Assembly (NCBI RefSeq): GCF_963678975.1
Contig: NC_089281.1
Coordinates: forward strand, 372,001 to 436,000
Direction: 5' to 3'
Source of the DNA: Dysidea avara
Lineage: Eukaryota > Porifera > Demospongiae > Dictyoceratida > Dysideidae
Length of the DNA stretch: 64,000 bases
Position 1 is the stretch's first letter; each line of letters begins with the position of its first letter. The notes under the pieces are model-generated. The model was not told where the DNA came from, made no database searches, and saw only the letters and a program-made list of their open reading frames with translations. The position numbers and the translations under genes were made by a program. Shown here piece after piece: positions 1 to 13,269 of the stretch.

Positions 1-257
1 GACTTCGATGATGGGTGGCAGCAAGTAACATTGCTCCTACGTTTGTTGATATGAACGGACAAATCCTGGAGATATACGGAGATATGTTTTATCAATTTGA
101 TTCATTATGAGAGCTGAATTGTGAGAGGAACGTTTCCAACGTGTCTACCATGCCAAACTATGGCGAATTAAGTGTAAGTATATACTTTAAGTTGGTTTGT
201 GTGCATATGGGTTGTTAGTAAGTAATGTAGTGCGGGTTAATTTAGAAACATGGTATA

Positions 258-430
258 TATCATATGAACCATGGCTCACTTCGGTGTATTGCACTTATAT
301 ACACCCCTTCTCCTCAGTCATCAGAAGTTTACTGTTGATAAACACCGAGGCGTTTATCAACAGTAAACTTCCTCTGACTTCGGAGTCGGGGTGTATGTAA
401 GTGCAATACACCTCGCAGCCATGGTTTATA
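258..430. mobile_element. Foldback MITE, about 170 bp
   Basis: The stretch is an imperfect palindrome. The outer arms contain aaccatgg (267-274) and ccatggtt (419-426). Both arms carry the segment that reads gtgtattgcactta on one side and its complement on the other. The innermost stem is a perfect 17-bp match (327-343 with 352-368) around an 8-base loop. It sits between AT-rich runs with no clear target duplication. This is the usual form of a non-autonomous DNA transposon. It lies downstream of the last BUB-like exon I can support. Confidence 0.7.
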
Positions 431-473
431 TATTACATATATATATATATATATATTATGAACTCTTGCTTAC

Positions 474-1933
474 AGTGAACAACGTGATAGTGAGTTGTCA
501 GCCACAGAGTCACAGTACACATCAAATGACTCCTCATCAGCTTCAATGCTCCTCCTGGATGTACCCCCACACTCTGACTGGTAACTAGTACAATAATCAT
601 ATGTTAACACTAGTACAATAATCATGTTAATACTCTACATATTGCCTAGCACAACAACAGAAAACGATTATGACTTAACATGTTGGGACCCTCTAAGCTT
701 GATATATATATATATGAGTAATAGCCGGTACTAAACAATGAAAATTATTGGCCACCCTTAATATGAGTTTTTTTAAATACCTTCTCTATGCATTGACAAA
801 ACTATCACACACGCGCGCGCGCGCACGCACGCACACAAACTCACACTTCCCAACTACTTTCAGCCGAGTCATCCATTAAGTCTTGTTCCTGTAGTTGAGC
901 AGCAGAATGATGTTGATCAAGCTGCGAGTCATTATCAACATCATCAAACAGGCTTAACTTGTCGGACAGATTACTGACATCAGTTGGAGCCCTCAAAACT
1001 GGGGTTTTGGGATAAACTTTGTGGGAACATCGAGAATGAGACATCGAGTCCCTTAAACTGAAACTTTTGGCATTGGAATGAGGTACAGAGAATTGAAGAT
1101 TGGAGTATGACATGGAGTTTTGAACATTTGAGATATTATTGGTACTGTCTATATCACTGAAGTTGAGCTTCTTATGGAATGAGCTACAAACACACCACAC
1201 ATAACAACACACACTGATGAACACTACTGACCTTATGTCACCATAGCACAAACTGCCATCACCTTGGTCACTCTTATAACTGACATTACTAACACCAAAA
1301 CTGGTGCTAGCCTTCAACACTACTGGAGGCTTCTTGTCCATTAGCTCTTCAAGCTCTTCCAACTCTTCATCAACTGGTTGTAATTCAGCAAGAGGTTTCC
1401 TCTGAGCACCATTAGAGATCCTAGTGTTCTGAAGCTTGTTCTTCCCTCCACCAATTTGTACTACAGGAATATTTGTGGTGATGTCCTTGTATATCACCTC
1501 AGTCATTTCCATCCCATTTTCATCATCCTCCTCCTCACAAGGGTACTGGGCAGCTCGCAGCTCCTCTAGACTAAACTCGCCACCATTGGGCGGATAAACC
1601 AACTGTTTTGGGTACATCACTTTTGCATTACGACCAGCATAGAACGCCTCGTTTCGCTCCTATGGTAAGCAATGAATTAAGTTGACTGGTATTTTAACGT
1701 ACCGAGTAGTCGTCGATGTACGCGGCAGCCATTGCTGTACTGGTAAGCGGCTTGCGACCAGCACGGTAAGACCTGCATTTGATTGATTTATTACACTAGA
1801 TACACCATACGATAAATTAATATTATACTAACTGAGTGTCCGGATCTGCTTGTAGGCGACTTAGTTTCTGCAAAAGTGTTCAACGTATAACATGACTACT
1901 AAACACTACACATTTCACCTGTTGACGATACAT
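474..1933 (-). CDS. BUB1/BUBR1 (MAD3)-like spindle checkpoint protein, partial
   Basis: Proposed coding exons on the minus strand are 1933-1919, 1867-1833, 1772-1703, 1659-1232, 1183-about 847 and 577-474, all with GT-AG borders. Phases agree through the first five. The start of the fourth reads FYAGRNAKVMYPKQ and then GEFSLEELRAAQY. This matches the GLEBS motif of BUBR1/BUB1 (MYCKEK...GEFSFEEIRAE in human BUBR1), which binds BUB3 at kinetochores. The rest is acidic and serine-rich, as in the linker of that family. The 48-nt intron 1231-1184 is in frame and could be retained. The donor near 845 is ambiguous (GTGTGA at 846 or GTGAGT at 844), and the 577-474 exon is the least certain. I see no TPR region upstream and no kinase exons; a kinase, if present, lies beyond position 1. 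The first exon could be longer. Homology is firm for GLEBS; the choice between BUB1 and BUBR1 is open. Confidence 0.7.
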
Positions 1934-1976
1934 GCTAACAAGATTTGAATGTTCAGTCCCGCCAGGATTTGTATCC

Positions 1977-1986
1977 GCGCATGCGC
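1977..1986. promoter_or_regulatory. NRF-1-like palindrome near the BUB-like start
   Basis: The sequence gcgcatgcgc is a perfect copy of the palindromic core bound by NRF-1, a common activator at animal housekeeping promoters. It lies about 45 bp upstream of the proposed ATG at 1933 (minus). The 520 bp between that ATG and the ROCO start at 2455 must hold promoters for both divergent genes. The binding role is inference from the motif alone. Confidence 0.4.
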
Positions 1987-2454
1987 ATAACTTAAGTTAC
2001 CCTACATGTCAACATTGCTAAAAGGTGTCGCAGGAGCGTGAACACTCAGTATAATACATAGTGTGACGTGTATAATTATATACCCCATTTCATTGCGAGG
2101 CAGATGAGACTACTGATAATTTAATTTCCTAGTTTATTTAAAGCGTTTAGATTTATCAAATTACTATAATTACAACTGCTCATAATTATTCTGATATTGA
2201 ACTGTTGCAATGAGGAACTTGGGAAAGAACGTATAACAACGCCATTACCCTATTATAGCGACCGAGACAACGACTTGTTTGTATGAAATTAACTCGCGAC
2301 GAAACACTACGAGCACGTACAGGTAAAGATACCCGGCACAGCGACTAATAACATTATTAGCTATGGCATGTATGGGGACAAGTCAGCAGGTGGGGGGTAT
2401 TTAATATTGTGTCCCTGTTATACGTGGTGTCGTTTTGTTGATAGTGTTTAAGAG

Positions 2455-5400
2455 ATGGAGGACAGTGTTAGCCAACTAAATGATACCGACCTCACGAGGT
2501 TACTAGGCTGGTGTCGCCGTGGTAAGGCACAAAAGCTACAAGACTTACTGGACACCTTCACTGGAGATATTAAGCCACTCCTACGCCGTGATCTTCAAGG
2601 GCGTACCATGTTACATGAAGCAGCTGCTGGGGGTCATCATGAGTTATTGCAATGGTTGCTTCAAAAGGGAGGTGATCCTAACTGTGGCATGTCATCTGCA
2701 AGGGGGACCCCTTTACATGTCGCAGTATCAGCTGGGATGACACAGTGTATACAAGTATTACTAGATCATGGAGCAAGCGTGTTCTCTCTGGACCAATCTG
2801 GTGCTACCCCTATCCATACCGCAGGAGTACAGAGTAGAAAGAATATTCTAATACTACTGAACTCTACTGGTTAGTGTGTGCAGGGGACTGTATGTGAAGC
2901 CACTTGTGTATAATACATGTTGAGGATTTAGCCATGTAGTTGTGTGTCCCATGGCTATACACTGGAACCTGTTACAGACACTTAGTATCTCTTAATCTGG
3001 ACATTATTGGTTGGTCTCACTGGTTGTGATTGACCTCATTACATAAAAGGGAATTACAGCACACACTTTTTAAAAATTATTTAAATTAATTTGTGGTTGA
3101 TGGTGGTGTGTGCTAAAGTTAAATATTTTTATGATGCATATCATCAAAATGCCATGTTTGGATTGGGTCATGATGGGAGCCATCAGTGGCACTATCCAGT
3201 TATAGCTGCTATTTACCCCCACACCTGTGTATAACTCATTGTGTATAACTCCTGGTGGACCATATCAAGCTGTCATCCTATGAATTGCCCTATTAAGTGA
3301 CTTGTGTGTTTAATCAGACCATCCCTTATATGGATACTTTGGACTATGATAGGCCTCTCTATGGGAAATAGTAGATGTTCATATAAGGGAGAGCTCATAG
3401 TATTTGTGTGATACATACATGCCTCACATTTGATCTACTGGCAATAAAGAACTGTTGATGAAGTCAAGGAGAACACACGGAAGTGTTACCAGGAATTTCA
3501 GTTCCGTTCAAAATTATACTGTTTGCGTGATGAAGTTCTTTTCTTGTTTTCAACTGAAATTCCCAGTATTATGTTTGTTCAATGTATTCCAGTGTTTGTA
3601 CAGGTCATATAGGGGACAGTATACGACTCTTGATGTGTTTCCTTTGTAGCTCTGATAGAGGCAGTAAAGACAGATTCATCAGATTGTCAAGAGTTACTCA
3701 AGCTACCACAAGATCAACTTACAGAGGGGACTATAGAACGTGCTCTGATCACCGCTGTGAGGTCCAGTAATTGTCAGAATGTTATTAAATTGTTACTACG
3801 GGAACCAACAAACATTGATGAAGCCATTCAAGTGAGCTGTACACTGGAGAACTACATGGCAACAGCTGTGCTCATAGCAGCAAAGGCTGCCATTGAAAAT
3901 GATGTAGCTATGTTGCTGAACTTATGGAGAGGGGTGGAGCATCAGAGGGCAGGGCTCGCTCAGCAAGTATGCAATTGTGTGGTCAATGGTGATGTAAGGC
4001 TAGTATTTGCAATTGAATTAGCTCGACGACACAATTCAACGATGGTACGTACCGAGCTATTACTGAGAACTGATGTAGACTACATGGCTTGCTCTGTGCT
4101 CTGGTTTGGGTTGAAATTGTATCAGCTGGAAGAGACATGGTTTAGAAGAGTCACATGGGCAAAGAAGATTAACCTAGCAAAGAACAGGTTGATGGAATTT
4201 CCTGCCGCAATCTGTCAACACCTTACACATTGCACACTACTTAATCTACAACATAACTCACTGAAGGAAATTCCCAGTGAACTACTAACATTACCATGCT
4301 TGTGTACACTAGTGTTGTGTCATAACCAACTAACTGTTGTCCCTGGAGGAATATGGAGCCCTTCACTAGTGTCACTAGACTTCTGCCATAACCAGCTAGC
4401 CACAATACCATCTGATTGTCAAGCTGAGTCACTTACCGAGTTACACTTGTCACATAATCAGTTAATAGAGCTACCTTCTTGTATGATGTTCTTCCCCAAG
4501 TTGACCGCCCTTGATGTCAGTCATAATCCTACCCTCTCTTCCCTCCCTCCACAACTAGGCCTGCTCAAGAACCTCTCCAAGTTAATGATGGATGACCTCC
4601 CAGCCTTAGTTAGCCCACCAAAGTCATCTCACTCTTCAACTACTAGCTCCTTGTCCTACCTCAGGGGACGACTACTGTCCTATACTGACCAGTATCAGAT
4701 GAAAATGGTTGTCATGGGCAACACAGCCACAGGCAAGTCAACACTGATTAATTTACTGAGTGGGCGTGAGGGACGATCCAATGGTGTTGCTGGAGCCATC
4801 ATCTCAAAGTGGAGATATTCTCCAAACAAATTATTACCAACTATCAACTTCAGTGTGTGGGACCTAACTGGCTACCAGGATTGTTATGCTGCTCACGAGT
4901 GCTTGTTAACTCCTAGGGCTCTCTATGTTATTGTGTGGCGACTGATTGATGCTGAAGATGGGATAGCGGGTATTACTCCATGGTTGAATATGTTAACAGC
5001 TTGTGTACCTAACTGTCGTGTGGTGATTGTGGCAACACATCTGGATCACATGTCCGAGGATAACTCCCTTGCAGTAAACAGTCTACTCCGATCAGTGCAG
5101 CAATTGATTGAGCAATATTCAAACCTGAATGTGACGCATGCCACTGCTGTGTCCTTAGGCAAGTCTTCAAATAGTGCTCACCAGTTGAGGGATATCATTT
5201 ATAATGCTGCCTCCAGCTACCACGTCAACAGTGCTACTGGGATAGGTGCTAGGATACCATCAAGCTACAAGCAGTTGGAACAACTGCTGGTTGTTAATGA
5301 CAGTGTTACTGTGATGGATTCTGAACAGGTTTACAACTTGGTATGCACCAAACTACCCAACTTGTGTGACAAGACAGAGCTGTTACAAGCTACACAGTTC

Positions 5401-8400
5401 CTTCATGAGGTTGGCTCAATATATCACTATGGCAACATCAGTTGGTATGGCCTCAGTGATTGCTACTTCGTCAATCCTTCATGGATGGTGCAGCTACTCT
5501 ATAAGATGATCACCGTCGACTCGGGTAACCCGTTTGTTAAGAAGGGAATCCTCTACACAAAATACCTGCCCATCCTGTTTAAAGGTGATGAGTTCCGTGA
5601 TAAGAATATGTCCTACTACCTGAACCTGCTGAGCAGGCTAGACCTGATTGTGCCACTAGACCGGGCCAACAAGTTTATCATGGTACCATCCAAGTTACCT
5701 GCAGTGGAGCCAACCGACATTCTCAGCCAGTTAGAAGAGAAGCCAGGCTACTGCAGGTTTGTGGTGCTTGATCATGGCCTGCCCCATGGGCTGTGCGGAC
5801 GCCTCATTAGTAGAATGTTAAACAGTATCCCTGAGTTACAAGTGTTATTAGGGGAACAAGCAGTGGAGGATAAAGGCAAGAGTCTAGTAGTATCATCACA
5901 TGTCATGTTGCCACAGCAACGATCTAGTAATGCTAAAAGAAATGCTAAAAATAAACATGCAGGTCTCAGTAATGGTGAGCATTATTTGGAATGTAACATT
6001 TATAAGGATGACATAAAGTTTGGTTGCTGGGCAACAGGTATGTTTTATTGGAATCATTATGATGGGGCATTCTTTTATATTAATGCACATGACCAGTCTC
6101 TACAATTTTCAACATCCCATGATGACAGGGGGCGTCAGCTTTTGTGTCACATGATTGCAGTGTTACAGTCATGTATGGATGACTGGTATCCAGGGTTACA
6201 GTGTGTGAGTGTGGCACCTTGTAATATATGCCTTCATCAGCACATAGGGGAATACCCTCTCAGCCATTTCCACATTGAAGATTGTATGGATTGCATCATA
6301 AGGGGAAATCCAAGTGCAGTGTTCACATGTGACAGAAACCATAAAATGTCACTACAAGATCTGGTTCCTGATCTACTACTGGACAAGAAATATTTGTTGG
6401 CTTCAAGCGAGTGTCGGTTGAAGAGAAATCGTAAGAGGATTGGCTCATTTGATGAAATGTTTATTGGGAAATTCCGTGATGTTCCAGCTGCCTTCAAGCC
6501 ATATCATCATGGTGATGTCACATGTAGCCTGAGGCAGCTTCTATTAGAAGCCCATCTGTTGGATATTATCAGACATCCTTGTTTGTTAAATCTTCTGGGA
6601 GTGCTGCCCTGTCCTTCACAACCACAATCATATCATTCACCTTTACTACCACCCAAGCAATCACAACAGCAGCAGCCACACCCATTCTCCAAGACTGAAG
6701 CAGCAAGCAAGCAGCCACGCCCATCACCCTTGCTAGTATTAGAGAACTACACAACAGGCACACTGAATGAAGTACTCATCACCGAGTGTTTACCGAGACT
6801 GCTGGTGTATCGTATGGCAGCACAAGTGATCTCAGCATTTGTTAACTTGTTGCTATGCCGACCATCATCACAATTAGCTCAACTGTGTCCTAGCAACGTT
6901 TTAGTTTGTTCATTGTCACTAGACCAGCCAATCAACTGCAAGCTAGTCATGTCTGATCTTCGTCCTCACCATATTTCTACTGAACTGTCAGATCATCGTC
7001 ATGACAACAGCTCTATGGATGTCACCAGTGTGTTAACAATGATTGGACGATTTCTGTATCAACTGATCTACCTTCAGCCACCAGATGGTGTAACTACCAA
7101 CAAGGCATGTACACCATTTGGTTACTATTATCTGGACCAGTTAGCTAAGGTGTGTTTGCAGACTGAGCCACACCCCTTAATACAGGAACAGCAGATTAGC
7201 TTACAGGAAGTGATGTCACACTTGTACAATCCATTACATCAATTAGTGATGTACGAAGTGTCAGTTAGTAATGGACTAATCAGCTGTGCCTGTGCTGTAC
7301 AATTTGACCAATCAGAAAGCAGCGACGGTTACTATGAAGTGTGGACATGTTGTAACGATGACAATGGAGCACGGCTCAGCATATTTCCAGCTAATGAGAT
7401 GAAACAGCCACTACTGCATCACATGATCAATAATTATCAAGTCCGTCATATCTACCAGTGTGGTGATCTTGTATGGGTGCCATCATGGGCTGGATTAGAG
7501 AGTGGAGTTATTGACTTGTTTAGTGTTTACTCTAAACAACTAGTACATGCTATCAAGATGAGGGACACTTGTATGTCATGTATCAGCTGTTCCAATACAC
7601 ATGTCTACTGTGGCACCATAGAAGGATACTGTTTCATGTTACCTATAACATTAGCTGAACTACAAGTCACTGATAAACCCAAACTGCACTACATCTCAGA
7701 GTATTGTATTACTGGTATGGTTGTCACACCAGAAGGGGTGTGGGTAGCAGCACATGATGTCATACACATCTTGGAGCCGTTGTCCCTGGTAACCATTACT
7801 AGCCTCAGGCGCAAGGGGCTTCCTGACAGCTCTGATCTGATAGGCTCTCTTGTGAAATCAAACGACCGAGTGCGGAGTGTACAGTTTGGTGGCTTCCTTG
7901 TCTCGTCATGGGATATGAACCGACTGGATCACCGTGGAGATGTCAATGTTTATTACACCCTGAAGGCACGTGGGTGTGACCAACAAGGAAGCATTATAAC
8001 TGCCTTCCAGCCAGTCATGGATGTACTGTGGGTGGGCGTGGTCAGTGGACACATCTTACTGTTAGACATGGAGTCTGGATCACTACTATCTCTGTTCCAG
8101 CCATACATTACTCCAGTCCGGTTCTTAATCTCCATTCCACATTTTGGTATCATGACAGATCATGTGATGCTCAGTGGTGGACGGTGTCGGCGTCGTCATG
8201 TTAGTGACATCCCTAACAATAGCAGCATTAACCATGACGACAATTATCTGATCATGTGGGAGGTGTTACCAAACCAACGATTACATCAGCTGGAGCAGTT
8301 ACGAGCCACCCAGTTGTGGAGAAATGATGAGAGCTATCAAGCTGGATTATTACATTGTGGGTTTGAGTATCCTACTGATAGTCACCAACAACCACCAACA

Positions 8401-8691
8401 GTAAATGGTGATAGGATAAAGAGTGATACTAGTTTTGTCAGCCTCTCATCTACACTGCAGCTGACAGTGGTCCCCCCAAGTGGGGAGGGTAGGGAGACTG
8501 TGCTCACTCGTACACCACTAACACTGGCTAGCCTACGTCATGACATCAGTAAGAGGCTAGGGATAACATCACATGACACAATACAACTAATGGTTGATAA
8601 TATAGTATTGAACAATGATGAGGTGGTACATCAACAATTGTTATCACCGGGTAATATTCAACCAATCATATCTGTAACATTTGTATCATAA
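2455..8691 (+). CDS. ROCO family protein, LRRK1-like, with degenerate kinase domain
   Basis: Two exons, 2455-2869 and 3650-8691, join in phase into 1818 residues (donor GTTAGT, acceptor after tttgtag). Domains in order: three ankyrin-type repeats (about 45-135); leucine-rich repeats (about 306-450) with repeated LxxLxLxxNxL units; a ROC GTPase with P-loop GNTATGKST (495-503), switch motif WDLTGYQ and G4 motif THLD; COR (about 690-930); a kinase-like region (about 1067-1310); a beta-propeller-like region (about 1342-1675); and a ubiquitin-like-looking tail (about 1741-1818). The order matches human LRRK1. The kinase region keeps a possible beta-3 lysine (AAFKPY) and a helix-C glutamate. The HRD position reads LAQ before LCPSNVL, DFG/DYG reads DLR, and there is no recognisable activation loop or APE. 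It is therefore probably a pseudokinase, while the GTPase motifs look intact. The protein likely acts as a cytosolic scaffold or GTPase. Confidence 0.9.
2870..3649 (+). other. ROCO intron 1
   Basis: This 780-nt intron runs from GTTAGT to TTTGTAG and separates the ankyrin exon from the single large exon. I see no other gene in it. Confidence 0.85.
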
Positions 8692-11600
8692 TTTAATAAT
8701 TACGTCATCATATTTTATTGTATATTACATCATAAATGTATCACATGATCCGGTAATGATGTTATAAGTGTATCACATGATCCAGTGTCATATCATGTGA
8801 TCCAGTTGGTAGTTCATCACATATCTGAACACTGAATGCCATCGCTATGGTAACAAACACATGATAAATGATGTCTTCTGAACACATACATTTAAAAGAA
8901 AATATTGTTTCAGTTGTAGATAACATCAAGAAAGTTAATTTGTGTGGAGAGAGTGTCAAGTTCCCAGCCCCTTTGATCAAACTAATACCTTGACCGGCAA
9001 TGTCAAAGTGGTGTTGATAAGGTCAAGCCTTTTTTCTTAAAACAAATTACTTAAGAGTGCTTGCTGAATCCTCACTTGTTAATAATAATACTATGTACCT
9101 GTTGATAAAAGAGTTATTATGATTGGAAAATGAAATATGTAAGCAGCCAAGGTAAGCCAAAAGTTGTTGCTTGGATCTTGCTACACAAAATATGGGTTGG
9201 ATGGTAGGTTGGGAAAAAAAAATTCATACTGCCTGCAGGCACAAGCCACAGAGGTATTGTAGCTACATTCATAGCGCATGAGCTATACACTACACTAAAA
9301 ACTAAAGTTTTGGCTCAAGTATTGGTATAGATTTGTGGAGTACTGGCACAATTACTGGATTTGTAGGTAGTGTGCTCTTTCTGAGGGTCTATTGGAAATT
9401 TTAGCTTTATAATGTCATATAGTGTCATACACTGTTCTATTAGAATAATTACAAATTCAATTCCACGTGTCACATCATTTTTTTTTTTTTTTTTTTTTTT
9501 TTGAAGATTAGATCATCTGAGCAGCAACTTTTCATAATATAATAGCCAAATGACTATATCTCCCTTGACATGCTCTGTGCTATACACACAAATTATCCTG
9601 TTGTACTGGTATAACTGACTTGGGACCTGCCAATACATAGTCATGTTGGCAGAGGCAAGCAGAGGAATACATTAGCTGATTTATTTGTTGTTGGATAGAA
9701 AAACAGAGAATCTTCTATTGTTGATCCTTATCCATTTTCTCCTAACCAATGACAAGAGAATAGCCTCCAGTCCATCATGTCAAACTGATGGTACTCCCGA
9801 GGGAGTCAATCTTCTCCCAAAGCTAAACTAGTTTAACACATAACTAGACACTTTAATGGTACTATGACTCAGCAGCCACTACCAGGCCCACAGTGGTTGG
9901 GACCAGCTGCCTCTAGAAATGTTCTCCATAGCTGAAAATGATGGTTAGTTTGTCTACACAACGAAATGATATTAATTATAGCAGTAATGAATTTAGAGAT
10001 GGCAGGATGGAAAATGATGTGGTGGGTAACAAGAAACTACAAATCAGTCACTGCAGTATAGTACACACTCAGTGGAGGGCAGGCAACTACCTCCTATGGC
10101 TTCTGTATATTTTATAAAACCGTAATTCTCAACCTGATGATTATCTCAGACGTAGTTTAGACAATGAATTTATGAAATACCCCAAAGCATGTACTAATTA
10201 TGGAGTGGTTACAAACACTATTTCTGCACTAAAGCTAATAGCGAAACTCTCCTCCAAAAATTCTTGTAGTGGCTTGTAATAGTATCATCTTTAAAAGTAT
10301 GGAAACAGATTTGTAGATAATGTTATTACCCAACTACTACAGGAAACCAAGTCGAAGGAGATTACTGTTTTCAATTTAGAAAATTCGATAGTTCATTTAA
10401 ACAATTACGACAAAGTATGAAGACCATAGAACCAAAACTGAGAAACTACTTCAAAAATTTGTAGAACTGTGCAATTTCTCAGCCTAAAACACTAACTTTG
10501 GTCTTATAAGTGCAAGGAAAAAATTCAATTAGGGATCATAGGGAAAAAGTTGTGAAACAAGGGAGGTCCCCTACACCTGTAGAATTAGAATTTAATAATC
10601 AGCTTATCTAAAAGCTTCTTAAATGATGATCTTTACAATATAATCTGATAAACTCTTCCAGTCATTGATTACCCTGGTTGAAAACGTATAAGATCTTATA
10701 CATTTTTGTGAAAATGTACTTTAGCTAATTTGAGATTGTGCAGTGCTACAGCACATCCTGTATAGCTGTAAATGGGATTTTTGGGTACGTGACCACTTTT
10801 GGGGTATTTGCAGTTAACTGCACTGATATTGAACGTAATAGACAGTTTATTAATATATTGGCTTATCTTAAGGTCAGTCTGCATGAAAATCATTAGAAAC
10901 AATCAAAAGGTTGAGGCATCATCTTATTTTGTAGTGGAATTCCTATATGAAGGGATTTTGGTCACGTGACTACTTTTTGGATATTTTACATGTGTTAAAA
11001 TTGTGATGATATCAAATGTTGCAAACAACCCAATAACAAATTAGCACTTGTTTGCTTTATCTTAAAGGTAAATCTGTGTGAAAACTGTCTCCAGAAATAA
11101 CAAAACCAAGCACCTTCCTATTTTGAGTGAATACCCTATCTATATACAGCAAAAAGTGGCCAAAAATTCTGGGTCCCAAAATGTTCGTAATAGAGAGGTT
11201 CCACTATATATCTTCTGGTGGAGGTGACCTCCCTTGTTCTGTGATCCCTAATTAAACTTAAAATTTCTTGTGCTTGTTTGTTTACTTATTATAATAACCA
11301 TTGAACCTTCCACATCAAAATACACAATGGCACTAAACTTCATGTTTTCATCTGAACACACTCCATCAGGCTGAAGTGATGTCAAAGAGTGAAAAATCAA
11401 GCCTGTAGCCCCAGCCGTTATCGAGTTACACTTTAAATAAGTCTAAGAGGTAGTAGAAAAATTCTCTAAATAAATGTTTCTTTTGATATTCGTATAAACT
11501 TATTGTAAGTGTTTTACAATCATACTGAAGGAATTGACAGGCACCAGGACAGTATTGTGAGGCTGGTCCATGATCCCTAATATACAGTTACTCTACTGTA

Positions 11601-13268
11601 CTGTATGATGTGGTCAGTAATCCCAAACACATCTGATACAAAATAAGCCTTTTCTATAATGATGTCACATCGGTTTTCTATTTGGGGTACTCTTATATTT
11701 TTGAGTATTGCATCCTATGACGACAAGTTTTTCATGAACCATTTAGTTTTTAATAAAGGTGATATTGAAGCCAAGTTACCAGGTATGGTTACAACGTATA
11801 TATAGGAATGTTATTTCTACTCAACCTTCAAAACCAGCCGAAATTTTCAAAACCCACGTAAATGATTTTATTCCACTGTGTTATACCCATACCTGTTAGT
11901 TTTAGCTCGATATCTTCTTCCTGAATTACACAAACGATTGATCTTCATTTGTCACCCAATATCATCTGTACTTGAAAACATTAGAGTCCCCCAAATAGAG
12001 GTCACCATTTTTTGCTCTGAAGTCATTATGGAAAAGGCATGGAAAGCAAGCAGAGATCAGTGAAAACCACATTTTGCATGTGAAGCCATATGATATAGTA
12101 GCATGTTCAGTGTTTATATGGTCAATTATTTCTTTATTAAAACTACCATTGGTACTTTCCCTAAATGCAAGACAACTTTAGATTCAATGTTGACTAAAAC
12201 CTTACAATGTCCTATTGCTGTGTTATGGTGTAGGTTACTATGTACAGTGAAATGATGTGGGCATGCTGGATTAGTTAAGGAAATTGTACTAGCAGTACCG
12301 TAGAGTCGGGTTGTTAAGCGCATGTGTTTATTAAGCGCATATTATTCGTTAAGCACATACATGATTGGAAACAGTTTTCGCGGACCCAATGTACACTGTA
12401 GTTGTGACATAGGCACTCTTGAAACAATCTCTGTTATCCGCGCTAGCTTGGACGCTGAGAAGTTGCTGTAGAACTTGAAAATCGATGATTTATTGATGTG
12501 ATTAGCCATATCATAACCTGTTGTACATACTGGTCTAGTTTTTGTACGAAAAATTGCATATTCACATTTTGAAAAAATGTGCCTTTTTTTCAATTGCTAT
12601 TTTAACAGGGAGGCGGCATCAGCCAAAGCTGTTCTTCAACTACACCCTGTACACAACCCTGTACACAACCCTGTACACAACAAACAAATAAACACACACA
12701 TACACAGCAATTACAAACTAACATTACTAAAATGTTCCTAAATAACTATTTCAAAATTGAGTATTTTTGTTTCCTTTCTCTTTCAGTGAAAGTAGCAAAA
12801 ATTCTAGAGTGCTTTATGCCATTTAGTAGTGATGTTGTACTGTGACTTTAGAGGTGTTACGATAACAAATTTGTGAGTTTTAGCCAGTCGTATCGTTTTG
12901 CCTATTTCACTAATGGGCATGAAGCTAATCACACAAGCGATTGTTTTGAGTTGCCAAGGTGATTGCTTATGATAAAATGCACCTGATAGGCTATATTTTG
13001 AGTTGGTATCTGTAGTAGATTAAGAACAACAGACCATCCATTGGTTTCATGCCAACGATCTTATCTTCCTTGTGTATGGACTGTTCTTTGAGAAACAAGT
13101 TTGTTTTTAATATTTAAGGATGTGAGGTAAAGAATACTTCATCATCTTAAGTTGTTAGTTCAAAATTCATTGTAATCAACCTGGTGTAGATTTAAAGGTA
13201 ACAATGTGGATTATCTGGTCAGTATACCATCAGTACTGCTGTGAATATGCATAAATAAAGGACAAGGA
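8692..13268. other. Gene-poor stretch with diverged repeats
   Basis: No coding exon could be supported. It holds a T run of about 22 (9479-9502) and a copy of the dispersed CTATTAG motif near 9430. There are two tandem diverged copies of a roughly 190-bp unit (about 10760-10940 and 10945-11140), both containing a gggattttng, acgtgac and tgcaagctta-type framework. A possible pogo/Tigger-like terminal sequence (gtagagtcgggttgttaag, 12300-12318) has no partner that I could find. Reading frames here are short and unlike known proteins. Confidence 0.5.
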
Positions 13269-13269
13269 A

